Shown here one piece after another: positions 16,823-26,212 of a stretch of 64,000 nucleotides of DNA. The notes under the pieces were generated by a model that saw only the letters and a program-made list of their open reading frames with translations, did no database searches and was not told the DNA's origin. Both the position numbers and the translations under genes were made by a program. The stretch's first letter is position 1. Every line of letters begins with the position of its first letter. The stretch comes from Albimonas donghaensis (lineage in GTDB: Bacteria > Pseudomonadota > Alphaproteobacteria > Rhodobacterales > Rhodobacteraceae), in NCBI RefSeq assembly GCF_900106695.1, contig NZ_FNMZ01000005.1, forward strand, positions 1-64,000, read 5' to 3'.

Positions 16823-17703
16823 GCGCGATCCGCCACGCGGGCGAGCACGGGGAAATATTCCTCCGCGAAGCCGGCGTCGCGGGCGACCTGCATCCGGGTC
16901 TCGGCCAGCGCCGCGCCGGGGGCGGCGATCCCCATCTCCCGCGCCAGGTCCAGCGCGTAGGACACGTCCTTCAGCGCGTAGGCGGTGGGGAAGGCGCCGG
17001 TCGGGAAATTGTCCGGGATCATCGCCTTCATGCCGTGATTGCGCAGCGCGAAACTGTCGGCCGAGCCCTTGGACAGCGTGTCGAACAGAAGCTCCCGGTC
17101 GACCCCCGCGCCCTCGCCCAGCGCCAGCGCCTCGGACAGCGCCACAACGGTCTCGAACAGCACCATGTTGTTGAGGATCTTGACCACCTGCCCGCAGCCG
17201 ATCCCGCCGCAGCGGGTGACGTCGGAGGCCACATGGCGCAGCCACGGCTCCAGCCGCGCGAACAGGTCCGGCTCCGCGCCGACCATGATCGACAGCGTGC
17301 CGTCGATGGCGGCCTGGCGGGTGCGGGCGACCGGCGCGTCGGCCATCTCCACGCCCTTCTCGGCCAGTCTCGCGGCGAGGTCCCGGGTCAGACCCACGGG
17401 CGCGGTGGAGGTGTCGACCACCACCTGCCCGGCGCGTCCATGCTCCAGCAGCCCGCCGGGGCCGGCGACGACCGCCTCCACCTGCGGGCCGCCGGGCAGC
17501 GACAGGAAGATCAGGTCGCAGGTCGCGGCGATGTCGGCGACCGAGGCCGCGACCTCCGCCCCGTCGGCGCGCATCCGGGCGAGCGGGCCCTCGGCCAGGT
17601 CGAAGACCCGGAACCGGCGGCCGGATTTCAGAAGCATGTTGCGGCAGATGGATTCGCCCATCACGCCGAGCCCGATGAAGCCGATGGCGGCGGGTTCGCT
17701 CAC
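16819..17703 (-). CDS. NAD(P)-dependent beta-hydroxyacid dehydrogenase (3-hydroxyisobutyrate dehydrogenase family)
   Basis: The 294-residue protein begins with a Rossmann motif GFIGLGVMG (residues 8-16); DAPVARTRQAAIDGTLSIMVG is the substrate-site region and CGQVVKILNNM holds the conserved catalytic Lys. It would oxidise or reduce a 3-hydroxyacid or tartronate-semialdehyde-like compound. The start is GTG at 17703. It is first in the tcuAB operon and overlaps tcuA by 4 bp, suggesting that a hydroxylated dicarboxylate or tricarboxylate is processed. Substrate not determined. Confidence 0.92.
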   Translation of the reverse strand: MSEPAAIGFIGLGVMGESICRNMLLKSGRRFRVFDLAEGPLARMRADGAEVAASVADIAATCDLIFLSLPGGPQVEAVVAGPGGLLEHGRAGQVVVDTSTAPVGLTRDLAARLAEKGVEMADAPVARTRQAAIDGTLSIMVGAEPDLFARLEPWLRHVASDVTRCGGIGCGQVVKILNNMVLFETVVALSEALALGEGAGVDRELLFDTLSKGSADSFALRNHGMKAMIPDNFPTGAFPTAYALKDVSYALDLAREMGIAAPGAALAETRMQVARDAGFAEEYFPVLARVADRA

Positions 17704-17740
17704 GGCGTCTCCCCTTCCCTGTCGCGCGCCGTGGAAAGCG

Positions 17741-17772
17741 CGCCCTCCCCGGGCGCGCGGCCGGGGAGGGCG
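17741..17772 (-). repeat. 12-bp inverted repeat between acyl-CoA synthetase and dehydrogenase genes
   Basis: CGCCCTCCCCGG at 17741-17752 is exactly complementary to 17761-17772, with an 8-nt spacer. It is the second hairpin in the 173-nt gap and may act with the one at 17835-17858 as a terminator for the synthetase gene. Confidence 0.5.
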
Positions 17773-17834
17773 GTCGCGCCCCCTCCCGGTTCGGAGGAGG
17801 CGCCGCCACGGCGCGGGAAGGGCGGGCGCGGTCC

Positions 17835-17858
17835 GGCGCGGCCCGGAGGGGCCGCGCC
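17835..17858 (-). terminator. Hairpin after the acyl-CoA synthetase gene
   Basis: A 10-bp perfect stem (17835-17844 with 17849-17858) and a 4-nt loop begin 18 nt past the synthetase stop on the minus strand. No U-run follows. Confidence 0.5.
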
Positions 17859-17876
17859 GATCCCGTCTCCTCCGCC

Positions 17877-20030
17877 TCAGTCCTCCCCGGCGCCGGGGAT
17901 GATGAGCGCGTCCACCGCGACGATGTCGTCGCCCCGGCAGATCAGCGGATTGACGTCGAGCTCGGCCAGCCCCGCCCCCGCATCGGCGGCGAATTCGGAG
18001 ACGCGGGCCACGACCTCGGCCAGCTTCGCCTTATCCACCGGCGGCAGGTCCCGGAACCCGTCGAGCACCGCGGCGCCGCGCAGGCGGGCCAGCATCTCGG
18101 AGGCCTCATGGGGCGTGACCGGGGCGGGCGCGGCGACGCTGTCGCGCATCAGCTCCACCATCACGCCGCCCAGGCCCACGACGATCACCGCGCCGAAAGT
18201 CGGGTCGCGGCGCGCGCCGACCACGATCTCCACCCCCGCGGGGGCCATGCGCTGGATCAGCACGCCTTCGATGCGGGCGTCGGCCTTGTAGGCCTTCACC
18301 CGGGTCATCATGGCGGCGTAGGCGTCCTTCACCGCCTCGGCGGACTTGAGGTTGAGCGCGATGCCCCCGGCCTCGGTCTTGTGCGGCAGGTCGGGGCTGT
18401 CGATCTTCATCACCACCGGGAAGCCCAGCGCGGCGGCCATGTCGGCGGCGGCCTCGGCGCTGGCGGCGGGCTTCTCCTCGATCACCGGCACGCCGTAACC
18501 CGAGAGGATGGCCTTGGCCTCGCGCTCGGTCACCGGCTGACCGCCGGCGGCGGCGAGCGCCTGGGCGAGCCCTTCCGACGGCGTGGTCAGGCGGGGCTTG
18601 TCCACCGGCTCGACCTTCTGGGCGTGAATGCGCATCCACTCGCTGATCGCGGTCATGCAGTGGCGGGCGGAGCGGAACACGGCGAGGTTGTCGGCCGAGG
18701 CCACGTCCACCGCCGCCGGCCCCTCCAGCCAGCCCGAGAGCCAGGGCACCGCGATGATCTTGCCCGCCTGGCCGGCGAGCTCGTTCATCAGCTTCATGCG
18801 ATCGATGGAGGGCACGGTGACATTGGGATGCGGGACCAGCATCAGCCCGTATTCCTTCTGCCCCAGCATGGCGTTGATGCAGTCCACCAGGCTCTGGCGA
18901 TCGTTGATCACCTGGGCGGTCACGTCCACCGGGTTGGCGGCGGAGCCGTATTCGGGGATCTTCGATTCCAGCACCGCGCGGACTTCGGCGTTGGGCTGGG
19001 GAAGCGGGATGCCCGCGTCCTCAGCCGCATCCGTCAGCACCACGCCGGCGCCGCCGGAGGTGGCGATGATGGCCACGCCCTCCGCGCCCTCGACCGGGGG
19101 CCGTGCCTTGGCGAGAAACTGGGCGGTGTCGATCAGGCCCTCGATCTCGTCGACGAAGACGCCGCCGGCGCGCATCACCATGGACCGGTAGGCCTCGTGG
19201 GAGCCGGCGAGCGAGCCGGTATGCGAGGCCGCCGCCGCCGCCCCGGCCTCGCCGCGGGCGACCTTGCTGACCACCACGGGCTTGCCCGCGGCATGGGCCT
19301 TCTTGATCGCCGCCTCAAGGCGCGCGCCGTCGGGCACGCCCTCGATCACCGCGGCGATGGCTTTGCAGACCGGATCCTCGGCCAGGTAAGAGATGCAGTC
19401 GGACACGTCCACGTCCGACGAGTTTCCGCAGGCCAGCATATGCGACAGGTGGTGGCCATGCTTGGCCGACTGGTGCAGCGCCAGGCCCAGCGCGCCGGAC
19501 TGGGTGACCAGGCCCACGCGGCGCTCGGCGGCGGGGCGGGCGTAGGTCTCCTCGAAGTCCATGCCGAACATGAAGGTCACGCCGGCGCCGATGGAGAAAT
19601 TGACGAAGCCGATGGCGTTGGGGCCGATGATCGGCATGCCGGCGTCATGCGCCATGCGCGCGTTGCGGCGCTGCAGCTCGGCGTTGTCGCCGCCCATCTC
19701 GGCGAAGCCGGAGGCGTAGATCATCACGCCGCCGCAGCCCTTGGCGATGCATTCCTCCAGCAGCGGGCCGATCGCCTCACGCGCGGTGACCAGCACCACG
19801 CAGTCGGGCGCCTCGGGCAGCGACGCGATGGAGGGGTAGCACTTGCGCCCCATCAGCTCTTCGTAGCGCGGGTTCACGAAATAGATGTCGCCCTGGAACT
19901 CGCCCAGGTTCTCGTAGGTGCGCTGGCCGAAGGAGCCCTCGCGCTGCGAGATGCCGACGATGGCGATGGAGCGCGGGGCGAGCAGGCGCTTCATCTCCTC
20001 GCCGCGATAGAGACGGCCGCCGGCGCTCAT
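17877..20030 (-). CDS. Acyl-CoA synthetase, ADP/NDP-forming type (acetate-CoA ligase family)
   Basis: The 717-residue protein joins the alpha and beta parts of an NDP-forming acyl-CoA synthetase: N-terminal CoA-binding domain (SIAIVGISQREGSFGQ from about residue 21), succinyl-CoA-ligase-like flavodoxin domains (VVSKVARGEAGAAAAASHTGSLAG with the conserved His), and a C-terminal ATP-grasp domain (AILSGYGVPVIEE, MKIDSPDLPHKTEAGGI, VGARRDPTFG). It activates an organic acid as its CoA thioester using ATP. The ATG at 20030 is favoured; a second ATG twelve codons later (MKRLLAPRS) is also possible. It lies upstream of, and in line with, the tcuAB operon but is separated by two hairpins. Confidence 0.93.
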   Translation of the reverse strand: MSAGGRLYRGEEMKRLLAPRSIAIVGISQREGSFGQRTYENLGEFQGDIYFVNPRYEELMGRKCYPSIASLPEAPDCVVLVTAREAIGPLLEECIAKGCGGVMIYASGFAEMGGDNAELQRRNARMAHDAGMPIIGPNAIGFVNFSIGAGVTFMFGMDFEETYARPAAERRVGLVTQSGALGLALHQSAKHGHHLSHMLACGNSSDVDVSDCISYLAEDPVCKAIAAVIEGVPDGARLEAAIKKAHAAGKPVVVSKVARGEAGAAAAASHTGSLAGSHEAYRSMVMRAGGVFVDEIEGLIDTAQFLAKARPPVEGAEGVAIIATSGGAGVVLTDAAEDAGIPLPQPNAEVRAVLESKIPEYGSAANPVDVTAQVINDRQSLVDCINAMLGQKEYGLMLVPHPNVTVPSIDRMKLMNELAGQAGKIIAVPWLSGWLEGPAAVDVASADNLAVFRSARHCMTAISEWMRIHAQKVEPVDKPRLTTPSEGLAQALAAAGGQPVTEREAKAILSGYGVPVIEEKPAASAEAAADMAAALGFPVVMKIDSPDLPHKTEAGGIALNLKSAEAVKDAYAAMMTRVKAYKADARIEGVLIQRMAPAGVEIVVGARRDPTFGAVIVVGLGGVMVELMRDSVAAPAPVTPHEASEMLARLRGAAVLDGFRDLPPVDKAKLAEVVARVSEFAADAGAGLAELDVNPLICRGDDIVAVDALIIPGAGED

Positions 20031-20512
20031 GCCCGGGCCCCGCGGGGCTGGCGCGCGGCAGACCGCGCGTCGGGGCGCGCGCCGATCATCGGGCGCAGGT
20101 GGTCGAGCGGGGCCGCGGCGGCGGCCGTACGCGAAACGGGCATTCCAGTCCTCCCTGACATCCGGGGGCGGGAACGTCGGGTCGGAGCCTTGGTCCGCCA
20201 GTCGCACCGGATGTTCTGTTTTCTCGGGGGTAGCACGGCGCTTCCCCCCGGGCAAGACGATCCGTTAACGGGATCGATAAGGCAAGCATAGGAAGGCGCG
20301 CGACGGGGCGGCCGCGGACGGAAGCCGCGCGACCACCCGCGCGCGGGCGTCACCGGGGCACCCGCGCGGCGCGGCGGCGGGGTCGCCCGGCGGCGCCGTT
20401 TCCGGGCGGGAGACGGCGCGCGGGATGGCGCGCCAGGCGGGGCGGGAGACGGCGGGCCATACGGGGCGCAAGACGGGGCGCAAGACGGGCGAACGCGCCC
20501 CGCGCAACCGCG
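20031..20512. other. Intergenic region with a GATCCGTTAACGGGATC palindrome
   Basis: This 480-bp gap precedes the acyl-CoA synthetase gene and follows the IclR gene on the same strand. It contains CCGTTAACGG, a perfect 10-bp palindrome inside a wider inverted repeat at 20259-20275, about 230 bp upstream of the synthetase start, a possible operator for the neighbouring IclR protein. At about 20455-20490 a 12-bp unit (ACGGGGCGCAAG) is repeated. No gene is evident. Confidence 0.5.
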
Positions 20513-21256
20513 TCAGCCCCCCAGCGCGACCGAGAGACCGGCGGCGGCGGGCAGCAGATGCGCGCGCATGGCGACGACGTTCTCGGCGTTGAACCGCTCC
20601 CGCGGCCCGCTGAGCGACAGCGCCCCGATCAGCCGGCGATGCGGGCCGAAGACCGGGGCCGCGAGGCCGGCGCATTCCGGGTCGCGCTCGCCCAGCGAAC
20701 AGGCGTGGCCGGCGACGCGCACCGCCTCGAACGCTTCGCCCTCGGCCCCGTCGAAGGCCAGGATCACCCGGCCCGCCGCGCCGCGATCCAGCGGCAGCAG
20801 GTCGCCCGCATGGACCCGGTCGAGCGTCGAGTGGTTGGATTCGCGCCGGAACAGGCACAGCCGCAGCCGCGCGTCCTGGCGAACATGGAAACTCGGGCTC
20901 TCGCAGCCGGCCTCGACCAGCGCCGCCATCACCGGCTCCACCAGGTCGCGCAGCGGGTTGCGCCGCTCATAGGCCATGCCGAGCCGGCGCACGGCGGGGC
21001 CCAGCGCATAGCGCGCGTCCTGCACGCGGGAGACGTAGCCGTGCCCCTGCAGCGACTCCAGCAGGCGCAGGATGGTGCTTTTGTAGAGCCCGGTGGCGCG
21101 GGCGAGGTCGGAGAGGGTCGGGGCCTCCTCGCCCTGCTCGATGGCCGCGAGGATCGACAGCGCCCGGTCCACCGCGGCGACGCCCTTGCCCGGCGCCTCG
21201 GCCTCGGGCGGGAGCGGGGAGGGGGGAGTCGTGTCGGAGGCGGAGGCTGGCGGCAT
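20513..21256 (-). CDS. IclR-family transcriptional regulator
   Basis: The 247-residue protein has a Pro-rich N-terminus, an N-terminal winged HTH (VDRALSILAAIEQG, LSDLARATGLYKSTILRLLESL, residues about 35-85) and a C-terminal ligand-binding IclR domain (LDRVHAGDLLPLDRGAAGRVILAF, GLAAPVFGPHRRLIGALSLSGP). IclR proteins sense organic acids or aromatic breakdown products. Here it sits between the synthetase/tcu genes and the divergent, broken acyl-CoA carboxylase gene, either of which it may control. The ATG at 21256 lies right before the variable leader; an in-frame ATG 20 codons upstream is an alternative. Confidence 0.92.
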   Translation of the reverse strand: MPPASASDTTPPSPLPPEAEAPGKGVAAVDRALSILAAIEQGEEAPTLSDLARATGLYKSTILRLLESLQGHGYVSRVQDARYALGPAVRRLGMAYERRNPLRDLVEPVMAALVEAGCESPSFHVRQDARLRLCLFRRESNHSTLDRVHAGDLLPLDRGAAGRVILAFDGAEGEAFEAVRVAGHACSLGERDPECAGLAAPVFGPHRRLIGALSLSGPRERFNAENVVAMRAHLLPAAAGLSVALGG

Positions 21257-21871
21257 GGACGGTCCTCGGATCGGCGGCAGGCGGACCGGCGGGGCCGCGT
21301 CCTGCAGGTTCGGCATCCGAAGACAGCTCCGCAGGGAGGCTCCGGGAGGACGACGACCATCGCCCATCGCCGCCGCCGAATCCAGACGAAACGGACCGCG
21401 CGTTCCGACAAGGAGAATGCGCGCGCCTCCCGAACCGCCGCTCCGCGATCGCGGCCAGCCGGGGCCATGGAGGCGTGCGGGATGGCGTGGGGAAGGGATG
21501 GGGGGGAGGGATGGAGGATCGCCCCGCACAGGGAGAACGGCATGACGCCATGAGGAAGCGCGCCCCGATACGCCGCTTGACCCGAAGGTCCGGGGCCGGG
21601 CGCAAGCCGGTTCCGATCCGCGCGCGGGCTCTGCGCGATGCCGCGCCGCGCAAGCCCCCCGGCCTGCGCTTCGCCGATGCGAACGGGTCTGCGCTCGGGC
21701 CCAATCCGCTCGCGGATCGTTGCGCGTCGCCCCATGCGCGAGCATTGCGCCGCCGCGTCAACTCGCCTGGCAAAAACAGAACAAGTGGTCCGACAGGGCG
21801 AATATCCATGGACATGGAAACGCGGGCGCCGGCATGGATGACGCCCGGCGGAACAGGCCGGGAGCCCCGTG
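21257..21871. other. Divergent region between IclR gene and carboxylase pseudogene
   Basis: About 610 bp with no recognised gene. Near 21770-21810 an AT-richer patch (CAAAAACAGAACAAGTGG) precedes the pseudogene and probably marks its old promoter. Open frames crossing the region are shadows. Confidence 0.5.
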
Positions 21872-24800
21872 ATGAGCGCCGCGCCCTCCGCCCCCACGCC
21901 CGACACGACCCGCCGGGCCGCCGCCGGCCCCGCCCGCCTGCTCATCGCCAATCGCGGCGAGGTGGCGCTGCGCATCCTGCGCGCCGCCGCAGGGCTGGGG
22001 ATCGAGACCGCCGCCATCCACGCCCCCGACGACGCCGAGGCGCTGCATGTCCGGCTCGCCGACCGGGCCGTCGCCCTGCCCGGCCACGGCGCCGCGGCCT
22101 ATCTCGACATCGCGGCGGTGATCGAGGCGGTGATCGAGGCGGGGCGGGCTATGGGCTGCGACGCGGCGCATCCCGGCTACGGCTTCCTGTCCGAAAACCC
22201 CGACTTCGCGCGCGCCTGCGCCGAGGTCGGGCTCGCCTTCGTCGGCCCCTCGGCCGAAGCGCTGGCCCTGCTGGGCGACAAGGCCCGCGCCCGCGCCCTG
22301 ACGCAGGAGCTCGGCGTGCCGGTGATCCCCGGCTCGGGGGAGACCGACCTCGCCGGCGCCGCGGCGTTTCTCGACAGGCTCGGGCCCGGCGGCGCGGTGA
22401 TGGTCAAGGCGGTGGCGGGCGGCGGCGGGCGCGGGATGCGCCCGGTCGCCGATCCCGCCGCGCTTCCGGCCACCTTCGCCGCCTGCGCCGCGGAGGCCGA
22501 GCGCGCCTTCGGCGACGGGCGACTGTATGTCGAGCGCCTGCTGACCCGCGCCCGCCATATCGAGGCGCAGGTGATCGGCGACGGGACCGGCGACGCGGCG
22601 CATCTGGGAGAGCGGGAATGATCGCTCCAGCGCCGCCGCCGGAAACTGGTGGAGATCGCGCCCTCGCCCTCGATCACGCCCGCGCAGCGCGCGGAGATCC
22701 TGGGCCACGCGCTGGCGCTGGCGCGGGCGGCGCGCTATCGGGGGCCGGGCGCCTTCGAATTCCTGGTGGACGAGACCGACGGAACCGCCGTCTTCATCGA
22801 GGCCAATCCCCGCCTGCAGGTCGAACATACGGTGACCGAGGCCGTCACCGGCATCGACCTCGTGAAGGCGCGCGTGAACTTCGAGGTCATGCAGCCCGAC
22901 GGAACCTCCGGCCCCGGCGTGCGGGTGGATGGCGCGGGCTATGGCGGCTATGCGCCCAGCCCGCATTACGACAGCCTGGTCGCCAAGGTCATCGTGCAGG
23001 GGCGGGGGGATTTCGCCAGAGTGGCGGAGCGCGTCTATCGCGCGCTGGGCCAGTTCCGGCTGGAGGGCGCGCCCTCCAACCTCCCCTTCCTGATGAACCT
23101 GTTGCGGATGGAGGAGGTCCGCGCCAACGCCGTGGACATCGGATTCGTGGACGCCCATGCCGCCGCGCTGGCCGCGCCCGGAGAGGGGCGCCCGGTGCTG
23201 TTCGCGGGCGCCGGCGCCGCGGCGGAGGATGGCCCGGCGCTGGACGGCCCCGCGCTGGGCGGCCCCGCTCTGGACGGCCCCGCGGGGACGCGGCCGGTGG
23301 TCTCGCCCCTGACCGGCGTGGTGGCGGAACGGCCTGCGGCGCCGGGAGAGGCGGTGCGGGAAGGCGCTCCGGTCGCGGTGCTGGAGGCCATGAAGATGCA
23401 GCATGTGGTGACGGCCCCGTTCTCCGGCATCCTTCGCGCCGCGCCGGGGATCGGCGACAGGGTGGACGAGGGCGCCCCGCTGGCCTTCCTGGAGCCGGCC
23501 GAGATCGAAGGCGCCGGGCCGGAAGCGGCGGCGGAGATCGACCTCGACCATATCCGCCCGGACCTCGCGGGCTCCCTCGCCCGCCATCGGCAAGGCCTGG
23601 ACGAGGGCCGCCCGGCCGCCGTCGAAAAGCGCCGCGCCAAGGGCAAGCGCACAGCGCGGGAGAACGTGGCGGATCTCTGCGATCCCAGGAGCTTCGTGGA
23701 ATACGGCGCGCTGGCGGTGGCCGCCCAGCGCTCGCGCCATCCCGAGGAACTGCTGCGCGAAATCTCGCCGGCCGACGGGCTGGTGGCGGGCGTCGGCGCG
23801 GTCAACGGCGCGCTGCTCGACGCGGAAAAGGCCCGCTGCGCGGTGATGGTCTAGGCCGAGGGCGGCGGCGGCCGGCCCGGCGACACCGACAACCGGCCGG
23901 GCGTGAACCTCGCCAACCCGACCTTCTGGCAGTTCGCCCGCATGTCGGCGGTGGCGCCCCTGGCCGGCATCGTCTCGGGCCGCTGCTTCGCGGGCGACGC
24001 CGCGCTGGCCGGCTGCTGCGACGTGGTGATCGCGACCGAGGACGCCTCGCTCGGCATGGGCGGCCCCGCGATGATCGAGGCCGCGGGGCTCGGCGCGGTC
24101 AGCCCGGAGGCGGTGGGGCCGATCTCGGTCCAGTCGCCCAACGGAGTGGTGAACCTGGTGGTCGCGGACGAGGCGGAGGCGACGGCGCAGGCCAGGTGCT
24201 GCCTCGCCTGTTTCCAGGGCGATCTCGCGGGCTGGGAGGCGCCGGAGCCGCGCCGCCTGCGCCATGTGATCCCGGAGAACCGGCTGCGCGCCCATGACGT
24301 GCGCGCGGTGATCGAGGGGCTGGCGGATGTCGGCTCGGTCATGGAGCTGCGGCGGGACTTCGGCAGGCAGCTGGCCACGGCCTTCATCCGGATCGAGGGC
24401 AAGGCCTGGGGGGTCATCGCCAATGTCCCCGCGCTGGGCGGCGGCGCGGTGGATGCGGAGGAGGCCGACAAGGCCGCGCGCTTCCTGCAACTGTGCGACG
24501 CCTTCCATGTGCCGATCCGGTCGCTGATCGACACGCCGGGCTTCATGGTCGGGCCGCAATCCGAGACGCGGGCGACGGTGCGGCGTTTCTCACGCATGTT
24601 CCTGGTGGGGGCGAGCCTTCGGACGCCGATGTTCTCGGTGATCTTGCGCAAAGCCTATGGGCTGGGCGCCATGGCGATGGCGGGCGGGAGCTTCCACGAG
24701 AGCAGCCGGATGACGCTGAGCTGGCCGACCGGCGAGTTCGGGGCGATGGGGCTGGAGGGCGCGGCGCGGCTCGGGTTTCGCAAGGAGCTGGAGGCGATCC

Positions 24801-25009
24801 CCGACCCGGAGGCCCGGCAGGCGCGCCATGCCGGGATCGTGGCGGGCATGTACGCGGTCGGGAAGGCGGTGAACATCGCGCCCTACCTGTCGGTCGACGA
24901 CGTGATCGACCCGGCCGACATCCGCGCCCGGCTGGCGGCGGCGCTGCGGGCGATGCCGCGAGCGACCCTGCCCAGGGACGCGCGGCGGCCGATGATCGAC
25001 GCCTGGTGA
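21872..25009 (+). pseudogene. Decayed fused acyl-CoA carboxylase (biotin carboxylase, biotin carrier and carboxyltransferase in one chain)
   Basis: One reading frame spans about 1,045 codons and shows, in order, biotin carboxylase (LLIANRGEVALRIL, DAAHPGYGFLSENPDF, VKAVAGGGGRGMR, FIEANPRLQVEHTVTE), biotin carrier (VLEAMKMQHVV, Lys about codon 508) and carboxyltransferase (AEGGGGRPGDTD, CCDVVIATEDASLGMGGPAMIE, AYGLGAMAMAGGSF). The frame is closed twice: TGA at 22619-22621 takes the exact place of the conserved Cys in the ERxCSxQRR motif, and TAG at 23852-23854 occurs where about 35 codons of the carboxyltransferase have been deleted (between RCAVMV and AEGGGG). In-frame losses also appear around DLVKARVNFEVMQPDGTSGPG, where the usual connecting segments are missing. 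The start ATG at 21872 follows GGGAG. Most likely a dead gene; the pieces after each stop keep good codon use, suggesting recent loss. Confidence 0.85.
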
Positions 25010-25144
25010 AAAGGCGGCGGGGGGCGGGAAGGCCCCGCCTCGCCCAGCCCCCGCCCAGCCCCCGCCCCGCCCGACCGTCGCTCCCCACCCGCCCGCCCTC
25101 GCGCCGGTCAGACGGGGCGCGGGCCGGGCGAGCGGGAGGCGATC

Positions 25145-25888
25145 TCAGACCGTCTCGGTCTTGGCGGCGAGAAAGGCCTCCATGCCGGCCTCGCCGCCCA
25201 GCGCCCGGGCGACGAAGGCCTCCGGCGACCCGTGCTCGGCCTCCAGCGCCTCCCAGGCCGCGTCGAGATAGGCGCCCTCGACCTTGGCCAGCGCGTCCCG
25301 CGCGATCTGCGGCAGGGTCGAGACCGAGGAGGACGAATGCGGCTTCCACAGCTCGTTGGACACCAGGTAGTCCGCCACGATGGCGTCGCGCGACGCCGCC
25401 AGCGCGGTGAGGATCATCGCCGCGGCGAAGCCGGTCCGGTCCTTGCCCGCCGCGCAATGCCACACGATCGGCTTTTCACCGGCCTCCGCCGCCAGGGCCA
25501 GGAACTCCGCGAAGACATGGCCGTTGTCGCGGACATAATAGCGGTAGGTCTCGCGCATCGCCTCGCGGGCGGTGGCCTCGGTCAGGGCGCCGGCGTCGTG
25601 CAGGGCGCGCACCCGGTCGCCGGTCTTGGGCTCCACCGGCATGGCGACGCGGCGGCCCTTGATGGCGCCGGGCAGCGTGTAGGGCAGGGCCGCGGCCTCG
25701 TCCACGCCGCGGAAATCCACCACCGCGTAGGGGTCCAGCGCCTCCATCTGCGCCAGCGCGGCGTCCGAGTAGTTGTGCGGGCTGGCGCAGCGGTAGAACC
25801 GCCCTTCGCGCACCCGCCTGCCGCCGGCCAGCGGCATGAAGCAGAGCGAGCGGAAATTCGGGGCATCGGGGTGCAATTGGCGGCTCAT
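25145..25888 (-). CDS. Protein tyrosine phosphatase, Y_phosphatase3 family
   Basis: The 247-residue cytoplasmic protein has the phosphatase loop HCAAGKDRTG with nucleophile Cys145 and Arg151, preceded by FRGVDEA, the usual substrate-contact segment of this family (VVDFRGVDEA near residue 59). Members dephosphorylate phosphotyrosine or phosphoinositide-like compounds. The ATG at 25888 directly precedes the conserved N-terminus; the frame continues 21 codons upstream without resemblance. It is divergent from a GntR regulator gene, 324 bp away, and has no operon partner. Confidence 0.92.
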   Translation of the reverse strand: MSRQLHPDAPNFRSLCFMPLAGGRRVREGRFYRCASPHNYSDAALAQMEALDPYAVVDFRGVDEAAALPYTLPGAIKGRRVAMPVEPKTGDRVRALHDAGALTEATAREAMRETYRYYVRDNGHVFAEFLALAAEAGEKPIVWHCAAGKDRTGFAAAMILTALAASRDAIVADYLVSNELWKPHSSSSVSTLPQIARDALAKVEGAYLDAAWEALEAEHGSPEAFVARALGGEAGMEAFLAAKTETV

Positions 25889-26212
25889 GTCGGGTCCTCC
25901 CGGGCGCGGCGGACGCGCCCTCCCTGTCCTCGCCCGTTGTTTCGGGCCCATCGGTCAGGTTTCCTTAACGCCGAATCCGTCCTTGCTCCCCGGCGACAGG
26001 GCGACGCAGAACCGGGCCGGGGTTGAGGCGGGGGCCGGGTCGGGGGGCCAAGGTTGGGGCTGTCAACAAACGACAATCGCTCTTCAAAACCGGGCGCCCT
26101 CGCGCTAACCTCCACGGCAATGCCATTTTCACCCGCGGTTTCCGCGCCTTCGCCGTTCCGCCCCGCCGCCCGCCGCCGCCACCCGTCGCCGCCCGTCGCC
26201 ATCCGGAGAGAC
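25889..26212. other. Divergent promoter region, phosphatase and GntR genes
   Basis: The 324-bp gap contains AT-richer patches near 25945-25970 and 26058-26100 that probably hold the two promoters. I could not find a convincing GntR-type operator palindrome. Confidence 0.45.

Noticed and set aside
22619-22621. Selenocysteine codon in the acyl-CoA carboxylase
   Set aside because: TGA is at a conserved Cys, but a downstream in-frame TAG, missing segments and no evident SECIS-like hairpin make a pseudogene more likely. Kept only as a checkable alternative.
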